A DNA stretch of 64,000 bases from Melitaea cinxia (taxonomy: Eukaryota; Arthropoda; Insecta; Lepidoptera; Nymphalidae), in assembly GCF_905220565.1 (NCBI RefSeq), contig NC_059406.1:7326001-7390000 (forward strand), read 5' to 3'. The notes beneath the pieces are model-generated. The model was not told where the DNA came from, made no database searches, and saw only the letters and a list, made by a program, of their open reading frames with translations. Position numbers and translations under genes: made by a program. Position 1 is the first letter of the stretch, and each line of letters starts with the position of its first letter. This document shows positions 22,018 to 35,207 of the stretch, one piece after another.

Positions 22018-22510
22018 TAGCTGATCCAACGGACATTGTCTTTCAAACTGTTAAACGCGTGAAGTTTGGGTAAATCAAATACAGAGTAGGGACATTACAA
22101 CAAATGGTATGAAATGTTTTTAACAACATAATGTCTTCCCTGGCAAATTTTTATATAATAGAAATTTTTATCTTCTTCTTTCTAAATATACCAAGATGGG
22201 GGTTAAAAGTTTAAATGGAATTTGCGTCATTTTTAAAGTTGTAAACATCAAATTTTAATTCTTGACTATTGACTAAAAATGAATAGGTAAGGCGTATTTC
22301 AGCTTTAATAGCAATTCTTATCTTTAATGGGTGAAATAGGGAACGAAATTTGTATGGAAGTTCATTATTTACAGTTTAAAAGCTTGAAATTTTTCTTTAG
22401 ACTTTTAATCACAATGACATAAACCTGTATTTTAGCATATTGAAATTCAGAGAAAATCACTTAGGTACATGAAAACTGTTGACATTTTGTATGGAAGTGT
22501 TTTTCATTTT
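22018..22510 (-). mobile_element. Degenerate Helitron
   Basis: On the minus strand the end reads 'ttggatcagctactagt', close to the GAATCAGCTAG end of the Helitron at 17582-17900. The interior has 'gaacgaaatttgtatggaag' and related phrases typical of these elements. The 5' end is not clear; I stop near the last such phrase. Confidence 0.4.
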
Positions 22511-22584
22511 TGCACAGAACTTAATTTCTGGACTGCGATCGGGAAAAAAATATTAGTAAGTACCAACTTTTGCATACCCTACAA

Positions 22585-23060
22585 CTACCACATAATTAAT
22601 TTTTTATTAATGCCACTTTCTAAGAGGTAAGATGCAGATGTGTAAGAGGTGTCAGTAAAAACATTTTTATTTAATGACGTCAGAGGTAACGTTATCGGTA
22701 TCGTTACCAAGCCCAGATGCGTCGATGGCTGCGAATTTTGAAGTGGTTGGTGAATGTTTTTAAAACGAATTCGCCTGATGTTGTTATTGCGATAGAGTCG
22801 ATTCTCGGGATGATATAGGCGACAAGCTACAATAACAACGCTAGGGGTGGTATAGTCATATCGCACACCAGTCTGCGGACTACATGCGAAGAAAGTGCCT
22901 TGACATATCTGTAACTGGAAATATACCTCCCGGACGCTCACGAAAGTGATGGTTAGACGTCATGAAGCAGGACATAAGAGTCAATTTTCTAACCCAGAGT
23001 GATGCAAAAGGTCGCAAAAAGTTAAGGCGCATTAGTTGCAAGGCAGACCAGAAAAGTAAT
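22585..23060 (+). pseudogene. Possible decayed LINE ORF2 C-terminus
   Basis: Around 22925-22970 one frame reads PPGRSRK, a stop, then WLDVMKQDI, matching the 'P-x-GR-x-K-x-RW-x-D-x2-K-x-D' tail of RTE-like LINE polyproteins. The rest is too mutated to follow. The 118-aa open frame on the opposite strand (22585-22941) has no recognisable domain and is probably chance. Confidence 0.35.
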
Positions 23061-23453
23061 AGGTGTTACTAATCGTAAGAGTAGGAATTAAAATTCAAAA
23101 ACATGTCATTATTTTGGTAATTTTCATTATATGACACGAACTTTTAATTATTTATAAACAATTAAAACTAAAACTTTGCTTCTTTGTAACATTGTTAACT
23201 CTTAGATCTAATGTCCTTCTAATGTATTAAAACCAATAACTAAAATACCTGTCAGCATGTCAGATTTTTTTTCCAATATTGTAAATGGTAGGCTTTCTCC
23301 AGATTGTACCAATCTCCTAAAATTTCGCTTACCATCCCCGAAGTTATTTTCTAACATGAAATATTACGGTACTGTAATTGCAAATGTCAAAGACCTCGTA
23401 TTAGAAAGACTTGAATAAAAAGGGTTTTAGAGAATGAATACTTCACAAAATAT
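23061..23453. other. Intergenic DNA, nothing recognised
   Basis: No gene or element seen. The last ten bases, CACAAAATAT (23444-23453), are the left target duplication of the next SINE. Confidence 0.5.
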
Positions 23454-23580
23454 CATCATTACAGCCTATACACTCCACTGCTGGACATAGGCCTCCACAA
23501 GTTTACGCCAAAAATAACGTGAACTCATGTGTTTTGCCCATAGTCACCACGCTGGGCAGGCGGGTTGGTGACGGGGTGGT
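23454..23580 (-). repeat. SINE-B, 5'-truncated, with target duplication
   Basis: It is nearly identical over its length to the 3' part of the full copy at 62233-62571 ('ccactgctggacataggcc', 'ccacgctgggcaggcgggtt'). The exact 10-bp duplication CACAAAATAT flanks it at 23444-23453 and 23581-23590. Near-identity and an intact duplication indicate a recent insertion. Confidence 0.85.
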
Positions 23581-23623
23581 CACAAAATATACTTCAGTTT
23601 TTTACTTCGTTATTTCTATATTT

Positions 23624-23868
23624 GTTTTTTTTTTTACACATATAACTAGGTCGGCAAACAAGTGTACGGCTCACCCGATGGTAAGCCATTACCGTAGCTT
23701 ATAGACACCTGCTATTGCATACCAGTCGGTGCCAACCCCCTATGCCCCCCCCCCTCCCATGAGCTCTGGTCATCTTACTCACCAACAGGAACACAATACT
23801 GCTTGAAAACAGTATTATTTAGCTGTGGTCTTCTGTAAGGTCGAGTTACTACCCCAGTCGGGCGGGTC
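23624..23868 (-). repeat. SINE-C, truncated at its 5' end
   Basis: A T-run is followed by 'aactaggtcggcaaacaag' and continues to 'accccagtcgggc', lacking the last ~35 bp (the SINE 5' end). A C-rich expansion (about 23746-23758) is unique to this copy. Confidence 0.7.
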
Positions 23869-25533
23869 ATAATAAAAAAATAATGTCTAATTGTGACTTT
23901 GAATAAATACATTTTAGCTCGAGCTCAGTCAAAGGGTTAGCAAAATATTCGACACTTTCATTAACTTTATTAAATATTTTTTGTTAAGTTTTAATTGTGC
24001 ATGGTCAATATCACTATGATTTATAGGTAAAATTATATTGACCATATTTGGCGTTAGTCATTTTGGGTTCCTATATTTTGGCGCTCGGTCATGGATGCAT
24101 TCTAAATGTCAGAAACAAGGTAAAAATTCAGTTATACTCGTACGTATAAATCAAATAGTTTTTAGTTTTTATGTCATCAATAATTAATAAAAGCTGCTTT
24201 TATTGATTTACAGATGAACTAGCACATTTGTTTTTATCGATTACGTTTGATTTATTGTCATAGATAAAATATTTTCACTTACATATTAAATCAATACTAT
24301 TTGTATGAAGCTCTAGAATTTATTAACTTGTCACCCGACTTCAACAAATGAGGTTGTTCTTTTTTGTCTGAATGTTTGTTTTTTGTCTGAGTTGATATTT
24401 TTATTGATATAAACGGATTTAATAACATTTTTAAACCACAAAATTAAAAAATCAATCGCAACCGATTTTAAATCAAAAAGACAACTAAAAGATTTATTAC
24501 ACTGAAGTAATTTACCTAAAGTCAACGACCAGGCTTATGTGTTGACTGAGGTAGCCGCCAGAGATTTGGTCGCCTGTAGCTTAAACAAGGCATGAAAAAG
24601 CTCTTTATAAAAGCTTTTACTTCTTCGCCCCTGAGCTCCTTATATTTATATTTTATACGGATTTTAATAAGAGACATTTAATATACACTATCACAATCTA
24701 AATAACACTTTTTTTACAGTGATATAATGCCGAGGAGTCTCGGGTGATGCTGATTTATCTCACTGTCACAGTGATTTCACATTCAAATTTAACGAAACAT
24801 CCAGCGTTCATGTTTTGAATGCAAAAAAACTAAATATAATACAAATTTTCGTAAACTAAAATGTTTTGATTCAAATATATACTTAAATAAATTTAACAAA
24901 TAAATTAAAACTAATGTGTACAACTGAGCCTACTATTTTAAAACGATTGATAGAATAATAAAATGTTTTTTTTTTTTTTTAGAAATATAAGTAACGGTGT
25001 ATTTTTTAATAATTGAGTAAATTTTGTTAAAAAAGACTTTAATACGAAACGCAGTAAAAAAATATCTATTTACAAAATCAAGATCTGCGAAACTGAAAGG
25101 TATGAATAGATTATTTCCATTTTTTTTTTGTTCCTAATGAAAGTGGTCCCAAGTTAGCATATTACCACTGGGCTTTTCACCTTTCGGATAATAATGTCTA
25201 TATTATCATTACCGTATATCAACTGCAAAAAAAAAAACTGTTATACTAACAATGGAAAACTACACATACATGTGTGTATACTTAATGATGCCATGACATT
25301 ATAATTTTCATAGTATTACCGTTAATTTTTACATTGAACCGAAATTCCGCCGACGGTGATTATCGCGGATTTGATGCCGTTTTAGAATAGATACTTATAT
25401 CTGTGTACATATTTTCTTATTTTAGTTGTATATCCTGCCACAACAGCTTTAAGATTAGGTATAGATGATAAGTTATAAGCCTGTTAGATCTTAGCTAGAC
25501 TATAATACAGCTTACAGCTAATAATATAGAGAA
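23869..25533. other. AT-rich intergenic DNA
   Basis: No gene seen. 'cacccgacttcaacaaatg' near 24332 weakly resembles one end of repeat family D but cannot be extended. Confidence 0.5.
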
Positions 25534-25749
25534 CTAGCTGTGCCCGCGGCTTCGCCCGCGTTGAAATCAGTGTTTCACAAAGTTTTCCCAGCAAACTTCC
25601 AGTGAAACTTTCATCAAAATCGGCTTAGTCATTCCGTAAACCTTCCTCTTGAAGCACTCTCTCCATTGGTGAAACCGCATGAAAGTCCGTTCAGTAGATT
25701 TTGAGGGAATCGACCACGTACACTTTTGGGGACTTTGTTTTATAATAAA

Positions 25750-26204
25750 CTAACTGTTGCCTGCGACTACGTTCGCGTGGTTTTGAAGATATGCATTACT
25801 ATTAAGATGTTTAACGCAAACTTTTTTTTTATTTCAGTCACTTGAAATGCTTATAACACTGAGTAACTTTTTAAAAGGCACAATTTAGTATAATTTAATA
25901 GTTATTTTTATAAAACCTCTCTATACACCACATTTTTAGCTTTATTTTCAGGCTGCAGTATAAATAACCTATCAGGAGAACTTATAGCTGCTGTTTATGT
26001 TTGTACAAACTATCAACCCCAATTAAACCCTCTTAGCGGTGGAATATCGCAAAATCCGTTCTTAGCGGACGTCTACTTACTATAATCTACCTCCCTACCA
26101 AATTTTATCTTTGTCCATCCTGGATGGATTAAAAACCGCTGGATGGTCCCATCGGTTTTTGAGTGATGAGTGAGTCAGTGACCTTTCTCTTTTATATATA
26201 TAGA
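25750..26204 (-). mobile_element. Inner Helitron of composite copy 2
   Basis: On the minus strand it starts TCTATATATATAAAAGAG and ends 'tagtcgcaggcaacagttag'. It corresponds to 10183-10615, so both composites carry it at the same junction. Confidence 0.65.
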
Positions 26205-27010
26205 TTACGATACATTATTTGGACACCTCCTCACCATCTATAGAGCATACATTTTAAATTTCAAGTCTCTTACTCAAAAACATAGGACTTTCATATAAAC
26301 TTCCAATCCCCGTTTTATCGCCGTAAGAGTCAAGTTTCGTAAAAGCCGGTCTTAACAGATGTTTACACCCTATAAGGGACCTACCTGCCAAACTTCAAGT
26401 TTGTGACTATTATAGTTTCGGAGATTTCGTGATGAGTGAGTCAACCTACCATCCCCCGTATTAACCCCAAAAGAAAGTTGATTTCTAAAGATACATTATT
26501 TACACACCTTCTCACCATCTATAGAGCATACATTTTAAATTTCAAGTCTCTTACTTCAAAAACATAGGACTTACATACAAACTTCCAACCCCAATTTTAC
26601 TTCCTTAGGGGTCGAGTTTCGTAAAATCCGGTCTTAACGAATGTCTATGCCCTATAAGGAGCCTTCCTGCCAAATTTCAAGTTTGTAGGTGTTATAGTTT
26701 CGGAGATTTCGTGATGAGTGAGTCAACCTACCATCCCCCGTTTTAACCCCAAAAGGGAGTTGATTTCTAAAGATACATTATTTGGACACCTTCTCATCTT
26801 CTTTGGAGCATACATTTTAAATTTCATGTCTCTTACTTCAAAAACATAGGAGTTTCATACAAACTTTCAACCCCCGTTTTACCCCCTTAGGGGTCGATTT
26901 TCGTAAAATCCGTTCTTAGCGGATGCCTACGTCTTATAAGGAGCCTACTTGCCAAATTTCAAGTTTGTAGGTGTTATAGTTTCGGAGATTTCGTGATGAG
27001 TGAGTGACCT
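26205..27010 (-). repeat. ~283-bp tandem units, about three copies
   Basis: These are the same units as in 8240-10182, read on the minus strand, each containing the 'tcacgaaatctccgaaac' segment (ending near 26434, 26718 and 27000). Confidence 0.8.
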
Positions 27011-27054
27011 TTCGCTTTTATATATATTATAGATTATAGATTATAGATTATAGA

Positions 27055-28152
27055 TTAAGTTTTATTTTATGAAACAAAAATTATTATATTATAAACTTTG
27101 GAAATTGGAATTCCACATAAAATACATAAATATCAATACGAATTCATAATCATTATTAATTCTTAAATTAGACAATACTACACATACACACTGAATGAAT
27201 AACATCAAAGAATGACACCACAAAAAGGTTTCCTAATTGGAGTAAACGTGATGAAAGTATTGATCAAACAGACCATCGATCGGTCTGGCCTTTGCACACT
27301 TAACTTGCTTGTTAAGTTCAATTACATTAGATCGTACACACATTATGACTAATGGGAAAGCGTTAAGGTTGCCGTAAAACTGGCTTTCATGTTATTACAT
27401 TAGATGTTAATGTCAAAACATAGGTGAGCCATCCTGGGGCTATGAATTATGCGCTGTCCATATTATTTTTCTTCAAAGGCCCGAAGGTCTTTATGCTAAA
27501 CTGCGAAAATTAGAGTTTTGATCTTCATTTCTTAAAAGAAAGCAACCTAATTATATAAAACATTTCTTTTTAATTGCAGCGGTATTAAACTTAAAATCAT
27601 GTAGTTGTTATACCCACAATGGACTATATTTATTTAGATTGAATGAGAGATGACTAAGCTATTGAGAAAGGAAACTTTTTATTTATTGTAAATTATAAAC
27701 AAACTACTTATATATTATTGTACTTTTAATTCAATGGCTTTTGTCACAACGTTAAAAGCAAATGTTACAATTCTTTTAGCAGTACGCTTACATCATAAAT
27801 ATTCCTTATCGCTAAAATTTAGTTGATAATTATTCTACTAAAACAACAAAAAATAACCACAATATAAGTAATTAAAAATAAAAATTTAACAATAAGGGTC
27901 ATGAATTAAAATGAAAAATAAAATATCAAGGATAGGTAATTAAGCTTTATTTAATTAATCACGAAATATTTTTCTGTTAGGCTAACACAATTTTAAAAGA
28001 AATTCTTAATAAGATACATTTAATCACCACCACGCTTAGAAATGCTTAAATTTTGAAAATATATACAAATGACAAAAGATCACGTTAAATATGAAATACC
28101 TATATACTAAAAAATTAACTGTAGCAACGTTTAAAAATCTATTAGATATTAA
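27055..28152. other. AT-rich intergenic DNA
   Basis: No gene, known repeat or notable structure seen. Confidence 0.5.
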
Positions 28153-28346
28153 CCAGTGTGCCTCGGAGAGCACGTTAAGCCGTTGATCCTAATTGTTATC
28201 ATGTATACCTAATAACGATCGTTACTCATAGTAGGGAATATATCCGCCAACCTGTATTTGAGTAACGTGGTGTATTAAGCTCTGCTCCTTCTCCTAAATG
28301 GGGAAAGAGGCCTATACCCAGCAACGGGATATTACAAGCTGAAGCG
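28153..28346 (+). repeat. SINE-A, 5'-truncated
   Basis: It runs from 'tgtgcctcggagagcacgtt' to 'attacaagctgaagcg', matching the 3' half of the copy at 52551-52886. An imperfect duplication (attagatatta before, attagaaatta after) may be the target site. Confidence 0.75.
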
Positions 28347-29450
28347 ATTAGAAATTAAATATTAAATAAGTTATTATTTTGTATAAAAATAAAATATTAA
28401 AAAAATATTCACGATTTGAATTATGAAAAGGCACGAATTTCTTTATGTGTTGATTATATATTTGTTTGCAAGTAACATATAAGAAAAGTTAAGTAACAAT
28501 TATTTATTAGAGGAGTATAATCTAACAAACCTCTCAAGGTCACTCTTTACTTACCTAAGAATTTATAATTCTACTATCTATTTTCTACTATCTATTTGTA
28601 GTATTTTGGTAACATAATAAGAAAGAAGGGCTACAACTCTCATCAATTATGTGACACAGCACACTTAGTGGCTGAGGTGCTTATAATTGAGTGGCCGTCT
28701 ATAGGTATACCTTTAAACTCCTGATCGATCGTTCGTTGGAAACTTAGATGGATTAAGTCTTTAAAGTATCTCATCGACTTACTTACCTTCGACTTACCAT
28801 TTACGTTTAATTAGCTGTGACCTGAGGCTTCATTATCGTATTTCTCGCTTATTATCAGAAATTTATTTTAATAAAGCCTAGATTTTAGTAAACTTTACGC
28901 TGGCTCAATTAAGATAGTTAAAGCATCTCGTTTCATAAATATTGATGTTAACTAGCTACTGTCGACGAGTGAATAACGAGCTCAAAAAACAACAAAATTT
29001 CATTCCTTGTTTTTGGGACCAAATTTCAAAAAAAAAATGCTCAGTTTCTTTTACACAGGTTCACTCAGTTTCTTTATCACTTTTCTTTTTCACAGATATT
29101 TATCGTGATCTAGTAATTTATGTTCGCGCACTGTAAATGGTTTTGAATCTCCAAAGTGTTTACATACTTTTCGGTGCCATTAAGTGTAAGGCATTTTATT
29201 TTTATTTATTTAATAATTAAATAAAATTTACGTACAAAAATCAGCTGACGAAACATAAAGCTTTAATTATAACACTATTGTACCTACACTATGGTACGTG
29301 TGTACCCGCCCCCACTCTCATTCTAGACACTAGACTTGCATAAACAACAATGTTGTTGTATAAAGTTTTTAGCGATCGTTATCCACATGAAGCATTCAAA
29401 ATAGATTATTAAATGGATGCTCGAAAAACAGAATGCTCGACTTTTGCTGA
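28347..29450. other. AT-rich intergenic DNA
   Basis: No gene seen. 'tagctgtgacctgaggcttc' near 28811 resembles a worn Helitron 3' end on the minus strand, without a matching start. Confidence 0.5.
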
Positions 29451-29531
29451 CAAATGACTTCCGCAATTGTCATTTTAAGATTTCTGACAATTGGGTGACG
29501 TTCCAGAGACTACGGTCACGGAAGTCATTTG
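29451..29531. repeat. 81-bp inverted-repeat unit with a nested hairpin
   Basis: CAAATGACTTCCG (29451-29463) pairs perfectly with CGGAAGTCATTTG (29519-29531). Directly inside, CAATTGTCA (29464-29472) pairs with TGACAATTG (29485-29493). The two stems could form a branched cruciform. It may be a tiny MITE; no target duplication is clear. Confidence 0.65.
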
Positions 29532-30019
29532 GTAAGTAAAAGTGTTATCAGTGACCACGAAAGTTTAAAAACTTATTGAGTATTCGTTATTCTTTAATGC
29601 GTAGTAAATACGTGGAGTGTTTCAGAGCAACTTTCGATGATTGTGTTTTGGTTCTACTTTAAATTTCATGAACAAAATATAAATTTTCCGCTAATATCAC
29701 GCAAATTACTTTTTTTAATCCATTAATCAAGTTTGGTAAGTGATGGTTCTTACTTTTCAATTTTGCCAAACTTTGAATTTAAAATTTAATTTTGTTTTCA
29801 TGCTGCTACGAAACAGTCGTTGTAATTATTTTGAAGCAATGTCTTTTATTAATTTAATTTTTAACTAACTGGTATTAATGAATATTTTTTTGTCTGCTTT
29901 GATTACATTTGGCACAATAACATGTTAGAATTGCATGTAGATCATAGATGGTAATTATAAATGCGATAAAATTGATGGCGTTATTAATCTCTGAACAAAG
30001 GAATCAAAGATCTTTTATT
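29532..30019. other. AT-rich intergenic DNA
   Basis: Nothing recognised. Confidence 0.5.
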
Positions 30020-30254
30020 AACCGTCTTCCGAAAAAGGAGGAGGTTCCCACTTTGACTGCATTTTTACGTGTGTTACCCAAGAATTTTTTACTGGATAAA
30101 CCGACTTTGATAAATCTTTTTAAATCGAGAGCTGGTGCGTGTCATATGGTCCCATTTAAATTTAATTGATATCTAACGAATACTTTCCGAGTCTAAGACT
30201 ACTTGTCGATGGAACTAAAGGTGTTTTTTTCCGTTTGCAAGCAAACACAATTAT
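30020..30254 (-). repeat. Repeat family D, degenerate copy (D5)
   Basis: It opens with 'accgtcttccgaaaaagga' and closes with 'tccgtttgcaagcaaacac', the two ends of the family seen at 56178-56905, read in reverse. The 73- and 72-aa open frames here are by-products. Confidence 0.6.
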
Positions 30255-31169
30255 TTTAGACTTATTGTTAATAACCAAATTTTTTAGCATCTATTTTGTA
30301 AAGGATATTTCATCTTTCTACAGAAGTATATTAATACTTGCTAGAAAGTTGCCTTTTATCGTCACTTTTTTTTCTCCTCTCTAAGAAAGTCCCATACATA
30401 ATATTACTTGCAAACGATACTAAAAAAAATAAAAGACTATTTGCAATATTCTTAATTTAATCTTAAACCAATTACTTCTTGTAGTAGCTAGACATGAATA
30501 TTCAACGACAATAGACGAAACTTTGTTACTGAATTTATCTAGTATAGAGGTCAATAGAGGTTCAAGGGTTTCATGAATCAAAAGATTGCTTTTATAATAA
30601 TTGAAATAGAAGAATCAACCTCTAACAATACCTAAATAACTGAAATGTAAAATTATTTTTAATATTATTATAACGTGGCGTTGATTAACAAACAACGGTT
30701 TTGTTAAAATAACGAAACGTCCGCGCCGTATCCTTTTTGATAAATAATGTATTTCTATAATTTTCAGGATAATGACCGCGCTCTTTTAATGCGAATTTAT
30801 GAATAAACGTGTACCTTTATCTCACTCGTCACCTACTATTAATTCGACACGCGAATTTGCAATGTAATGTCTTTTTCGCGTACCTTATATGTAAATATGT
30901 GTATTTATAAAAACAAAATTGAAGTTATATTAGTATGATGTACCGTTTACTAGCAATTAATATATGTATTTTTAATATTTATGTTGATAAACAGAATTAA
31001 ATCAATAAAATCGCATCGTTTTGTTATTAGTCTTCGAAATGAAACACAAATAAAAAAGTATAATTAAAAAAAAGATCAATTTCTAATATATATATGTAAA
31101 ACTTTTCGCCCATATATAACTTGACTTTAAAAATTAATATTTAATAAAACTATATTTCCACTAACCCTT
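30255..31169. other. AT-rich intergenic DNA
   Basis: Nothing recognised. Confidence 0.5.
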
Positions 31170-31243
31170 CGTGGAGATGGATGGATCCTTTTCGTACATG
31201 GAGAAACAGGCCTATGCCCAACAGTGGGATATTGCCGGCTAAA
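31170..31243 (+). repeat. SINE-A 3' tail fragment
   Basis: 'cgtacatggagaaacaggcc' and 'tatgcccaacagtgggatat' match the SINE-A tail. Everything upstream is missing. Confidence 0.6.
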
Positions 31244-34200
31244 TGCCAATGCGTAAAACTACATTAATGACAAGAATCATCTACGTTTAAATAAAAATAC
31301 TTCAACTTGATTGCAAATTTGAATAGGAATTATAACTATACGGGTACATATATAGGCAGTGTGTGAACTAATAGTAAGAATAAAACAAAGTTTTAATAAA
31401 CATAATGTGTAATAAAATACGTAGTAAGTATAAATTCACCACGACGACAATTTTTCGAATACCAGAAAATTGGGCTAACCCTAGTTTTCGGTCTTCAAAA
31501 TTGTTAAAGCTATTAAGTAGTTTGCCGCACATTGTGCGTCATAATTTGACCCAATTCTACTAGGGTGTGCAAAAATAAACGTATACACTATACACAACTA
31601 ACGAAGTGTATACGCAAAGAAAAGTTTTGTTTATTAAAAATATTTTACACGAAGTTATTTTAAGCAGCAAGATTAGAATATTCTAGTCCTAAGTGCTACT
31701 TGTTTTTATCACAAAATAATAACATGCTTTATTAGAAGCTACGAAATAAAATAAAAAAATACTTCAAAAGGTAAAGGTCAAAATTCTTTCAGTCATATTT
31801 CAAAATATCAAATCAATTGTGACGCATTAATTGTAATCACCCAATTAATTAACATAACTATTGTTCCGCTACAATAAATCCAGCGTGACTGAAATAAAGC
31901 TTTGTAATTAAATATTATTATAATTACTTCATAATTTATGAGTAACATTTAAATAAACCAATATTTTATATATGAATAAATTTTATAGCCTAAATTTTTG
32001 TAAAGATGCAGACATTAGATTATTAAACTAAGTAAAAAGGATTTGCGCTTGGGCTTATTAGCAATTACAAAAATTTATGTATAAGACGTGACGCATGGAA
32101 ACCCGTTCAATAATTTTCAAAAGTATATCTAATAACGTAACGCCTTTAGTCTATGTATAGAATGATTTTATCTGAAAAATGACTTAACACGGTCGACTGT
32201 TGTAATCTTCGATGAGATCATTTTAATTTTTTATGAAGTCTACATATCGTTGTACGTTGCAGATAAAGCCATCAAAAATATAACGGTATTTAAAAGATTA
32301 ACCTTTATCACATATGTTTCTTTCTCACCTCCACTTCATTTTTCAGTTATTTATATTTGCAATTGTGAATTCAAAGATTATTTGCTTAAATAAAGCCTAT
32401 CTGTAACTTCTTTTGAAAATAAATTTATCAGCAGCAAGTGAAACGGACTATTAGCCTTTTATTTGTAACACAACATCGTCACTACACATTTATTGCTTTC
32501 TCACTAATCTTGATATCTCTATCTCTATGAGATGTTTTATAGCCTATGAATATTATTATTTGCTTATGATATTCTTACTATAAATAAATTTGTGCAATGA
32601 TAATTAAATAAGGTTTACGAGAGTCTTAATAAAAGGGTACCTTATATCAGACCTTTTATAATAATAATGCACATCTCCACAAAAATAATCATACAAACAA
32701 ACTCTTCGGTAACGCGTGATCTTATTTTAAATTATCTCAGTATGTGTACATGTAAAGTATCTTTATTTATAATAATACATTTACTGTAAATAAGTATTTA
32801 AAAATAGACATATTAAAATTAAATAAAAAACTTTCCAACAATGACTTTAAAATATTTAGTTTCCATAAGAGTTGAAATTATATGTGTATAATGAAGTATA
32901 TATGATCATGATCTTCAAATAAATACTTTAACTATAATATAGATTGTCCATTTCGTGTGAGATTCGTTTCATTCCCACTGGTGTAGTTATGCGTAAAAGG
33001 CATGGAAATCACATTGCGTGCTAAGAAAATTTCAGTTCAAATTCCACTAAGCAATATAATAAAACGTAGGATGTAATAATCTTTATAGGAGAATCGGGAT
33101 TTTCCTTATAACGAGAATGTGGAAAAGATTAAACATTTTAATGTCTTTCGTATTGTGTAATACAGAATACAAACCAGATTTTTATTGTATTTACTGGTAA
33201 TGTAGAAAAAAACAAAATTATAAATGAAAAATGTAACAAAAGCGGCGCCAAAGTAAATAATGAAAGCTTAATAATGGGTTAAAATAAAGTATATTATAAA
33301 AAGGTCAATTCATACTCACTCCAGTCAATACATTTTATAAGCACTCAAAAATTTATTTATTCTAATATTAAAATATTAAACACACCATTTTGACAACACC
33401 TTGTTAAAATTTAAATCATGTTAATGACAAAAATTATACAAAAAAAGTCTTACACTATCATTATCTTCTGTGACATCATGTTAACTTCATTTGTATCACT
33501 TCGCATCGCTTCTTTTTCTTATCCACTAACATATGACCTTAGGTCGTGAAGATGCTTTAATAAGATGGAAGAGTGTGCGTTTAGAACACCGAAGGTGTGA
33601 TTTGAAATATGATTTTACACTGTGGTACAGGCTAATGTATTGTAATTTGTAATCACTACAAAATAATGTACCGATAATAACGATCAAATTCAAAGCATAA
33701 GCGATTTATAAATTTAATATGAACTCTGCATATGCTTTTTTAGAAGCTTTATAGAAAATAGTCGGAAATTTAAAAAAATGAATGGGTTCGGTTGATGACA
33801 TCAATCACGTTAGAAATTCTAACTGAAGTTTCTGAATGTGTAAGGAGTTTGGAGTTTATCGCTAGATAATAATTGATAAAATAAAGTTAAATCATAAGTA
33901 AGTAATAGTAAGCCTAAATAATTATATTCCAATCAATTTTCTTCAACTATCAACTAAGAAGTAGTCTGACGTTTCCATAACAATGAATGAAGTTGTTTTG
34001 GCGGATTATGTCAGTTTTCGTACAATTATAAATTACCTTACGTTGTTGCACTAATTTGCTACTCATTTCTTTCGAGCATTCCTCTCTCCTGGAATTTTTT
34101 AAATAATAAAAAAAGACAATTTTTATCCCAATAGTATACATTTATTATAGCGCGTTGGCATACAAGGTATAAACGTAAGTTGTATTTTGAATGATTGTCT

Positions 34201-34370
34201 TTTCTAGTCACAGAATTTATACCAAAGTGAACCGATGAGAATAATCGATAATTTCTAATGTTTGAATTTTATCCATTAAAAAACGGCGTGAAGATTGTGG
34301 TATGAAAAAAATATGGGGAGTGAAATTATATGAAACAGTAACACTGAGACCTGCCCTGATAGTGACGTGT

Positions 34371-34372
<2 letters not shown>
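31244..34372. other. AT-rich intergenic DNA
   Basis: No gene or known element seen in 3.1 kb. A short inverted repeat (CGTATACACT 31580-31589 with AGTGTATACG 31605-31614) is the only notable structure. Confidence 0.5.

Positions 34373-34425
<53 letters not shown>
34373..34425. repeat. (TA)n microsatellite, left flank of the LTR element
   Basis: About 26 AT/TA units precede the 5' LTR. The 3' LTR is followed by 'tatatatatat', so the element inserted into a TA tract and its target duplication cannot be read. Confidence 0.9.
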
Positions 34426-34429
<4 letters not shown>

Positions 34430-35148
34430 GCAGAGTATGAATACGGAACGTCAAGTGTTTGACTTGGGTGTATTCAGATAATGTCAGTTGTCAATTATTA
34501 GCTGTTAGAGTAGTGAGGTGATCGACGCGCCACCTAGCACATCGTTCGATAGTCACCTACCCTCATTTATTATATTACTCTAATTGTTCTTACGTGTATA
34601 AAACGAACGGTTTCACCTCGGCTAAGGCAGTCTTGGCTCTGGCTTGGCACGATACACTTGTTGTATCCTGCTAGTAGCTTAACCTAGACTCATTCAATAA
34701 TTAATTTGTGCAATCGAATTAATTATTACCTATTACGATTAATTTGACTAGGCGAGGCGTATAACTCGAGCAGTGAAGGTGAGCGTTGATGCGCATCTAA
34801 GGAGTCCTCCTTAAACCTACACCTGGGTCGCAAGTCCTAGGCACTGCTCTGAGTTACTCCCTCTGCCACACGATGGACTCGGTACCCGCACGGTGAACCG
34901 TGAATCCATCGAATGCTAAGAAGTTAGTCTTCGCCTCCTTAACTAATAACTACCCGCCTTCCGTACTGCGTTACCTTTCTGTTAACTGATTCCTGTGTTA
35001 TAATAATTTGGTGATATCATTAATTGTGTTTACTTGTGTCAACATTACCCACTTATGCCCACAGAAGACTGAGTGAGTACTCTGAGATCATGAGAAAGAG
35101 AAATATACCTTCAAGCCGAAAAGTATACCTTCTTCTTCTTTTCTGACA
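34426..35148 (+). repeat. 5' LTR (723 bp)
   Basis: TG...CA ends. A TATAAAA at 34597-34603 is followed about 28 bp later by 'ggcagtcttgg', a reasonable initiator position, so transcription probably starts near 34627. Confidence 0.9.
34597..34603 (+). promoter_or_regulatory. TATA box of the 5' LTR
   Basis: TATAAAA in 'cgtgtataaaacgaac'. The same sequence is in the 3' LTR, where it could drive transcription toward LINE-2. Confidence 0.5.
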
Positions 35149-35168
35149 TCAGAAGCGGGATCAGATCC
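35149..35168 (+). other. Probable primer-binding site
   Basis: TCAGAAGCGGGATCAGATCC lies immediately after the LTR. 'TCAGAAGCGGGAT' resembles the complement of a tRNA-Leu 3' region without the CCA end. The tRNA match is from memory and uncertain. Confidence 0.45.
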
Positions 35169-35207
35169 AACCCCACTTTGAAAATTTAATTAATTTAGTT
35201 AGTTACA

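Larger units (their letters stand above)
25534..27054 (-). mobile_element. Composite non-autonomous Helitron, copy 2
   Basis: On the minus strand it starts A|TC at 27054 inside (TCTATAA)n and ends 'gcgggcgaagccgcgggc', ACAG, CTAG at 25534 before T. Content and order match the copy at 8204-10840: tandem units, then an inner Helitron (25750-26204), then the same 3' segment. It has about three tandem units where copy 1 has about seven, which accounts for most of the size difference. Confidence 0.8.

Noticed and set aside
22585..22941. 118-aa minus-strand open frame
   Set aside because: No domain, no splice signals, and the opposite strand fits a decayed LINE C-terminus better.
30166..30384. 72-aa open frame MISNEYFPSLRLLVDGTKG...
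   Set aside because: It overlaps a family D repeat and AT-rich flank; no domain.
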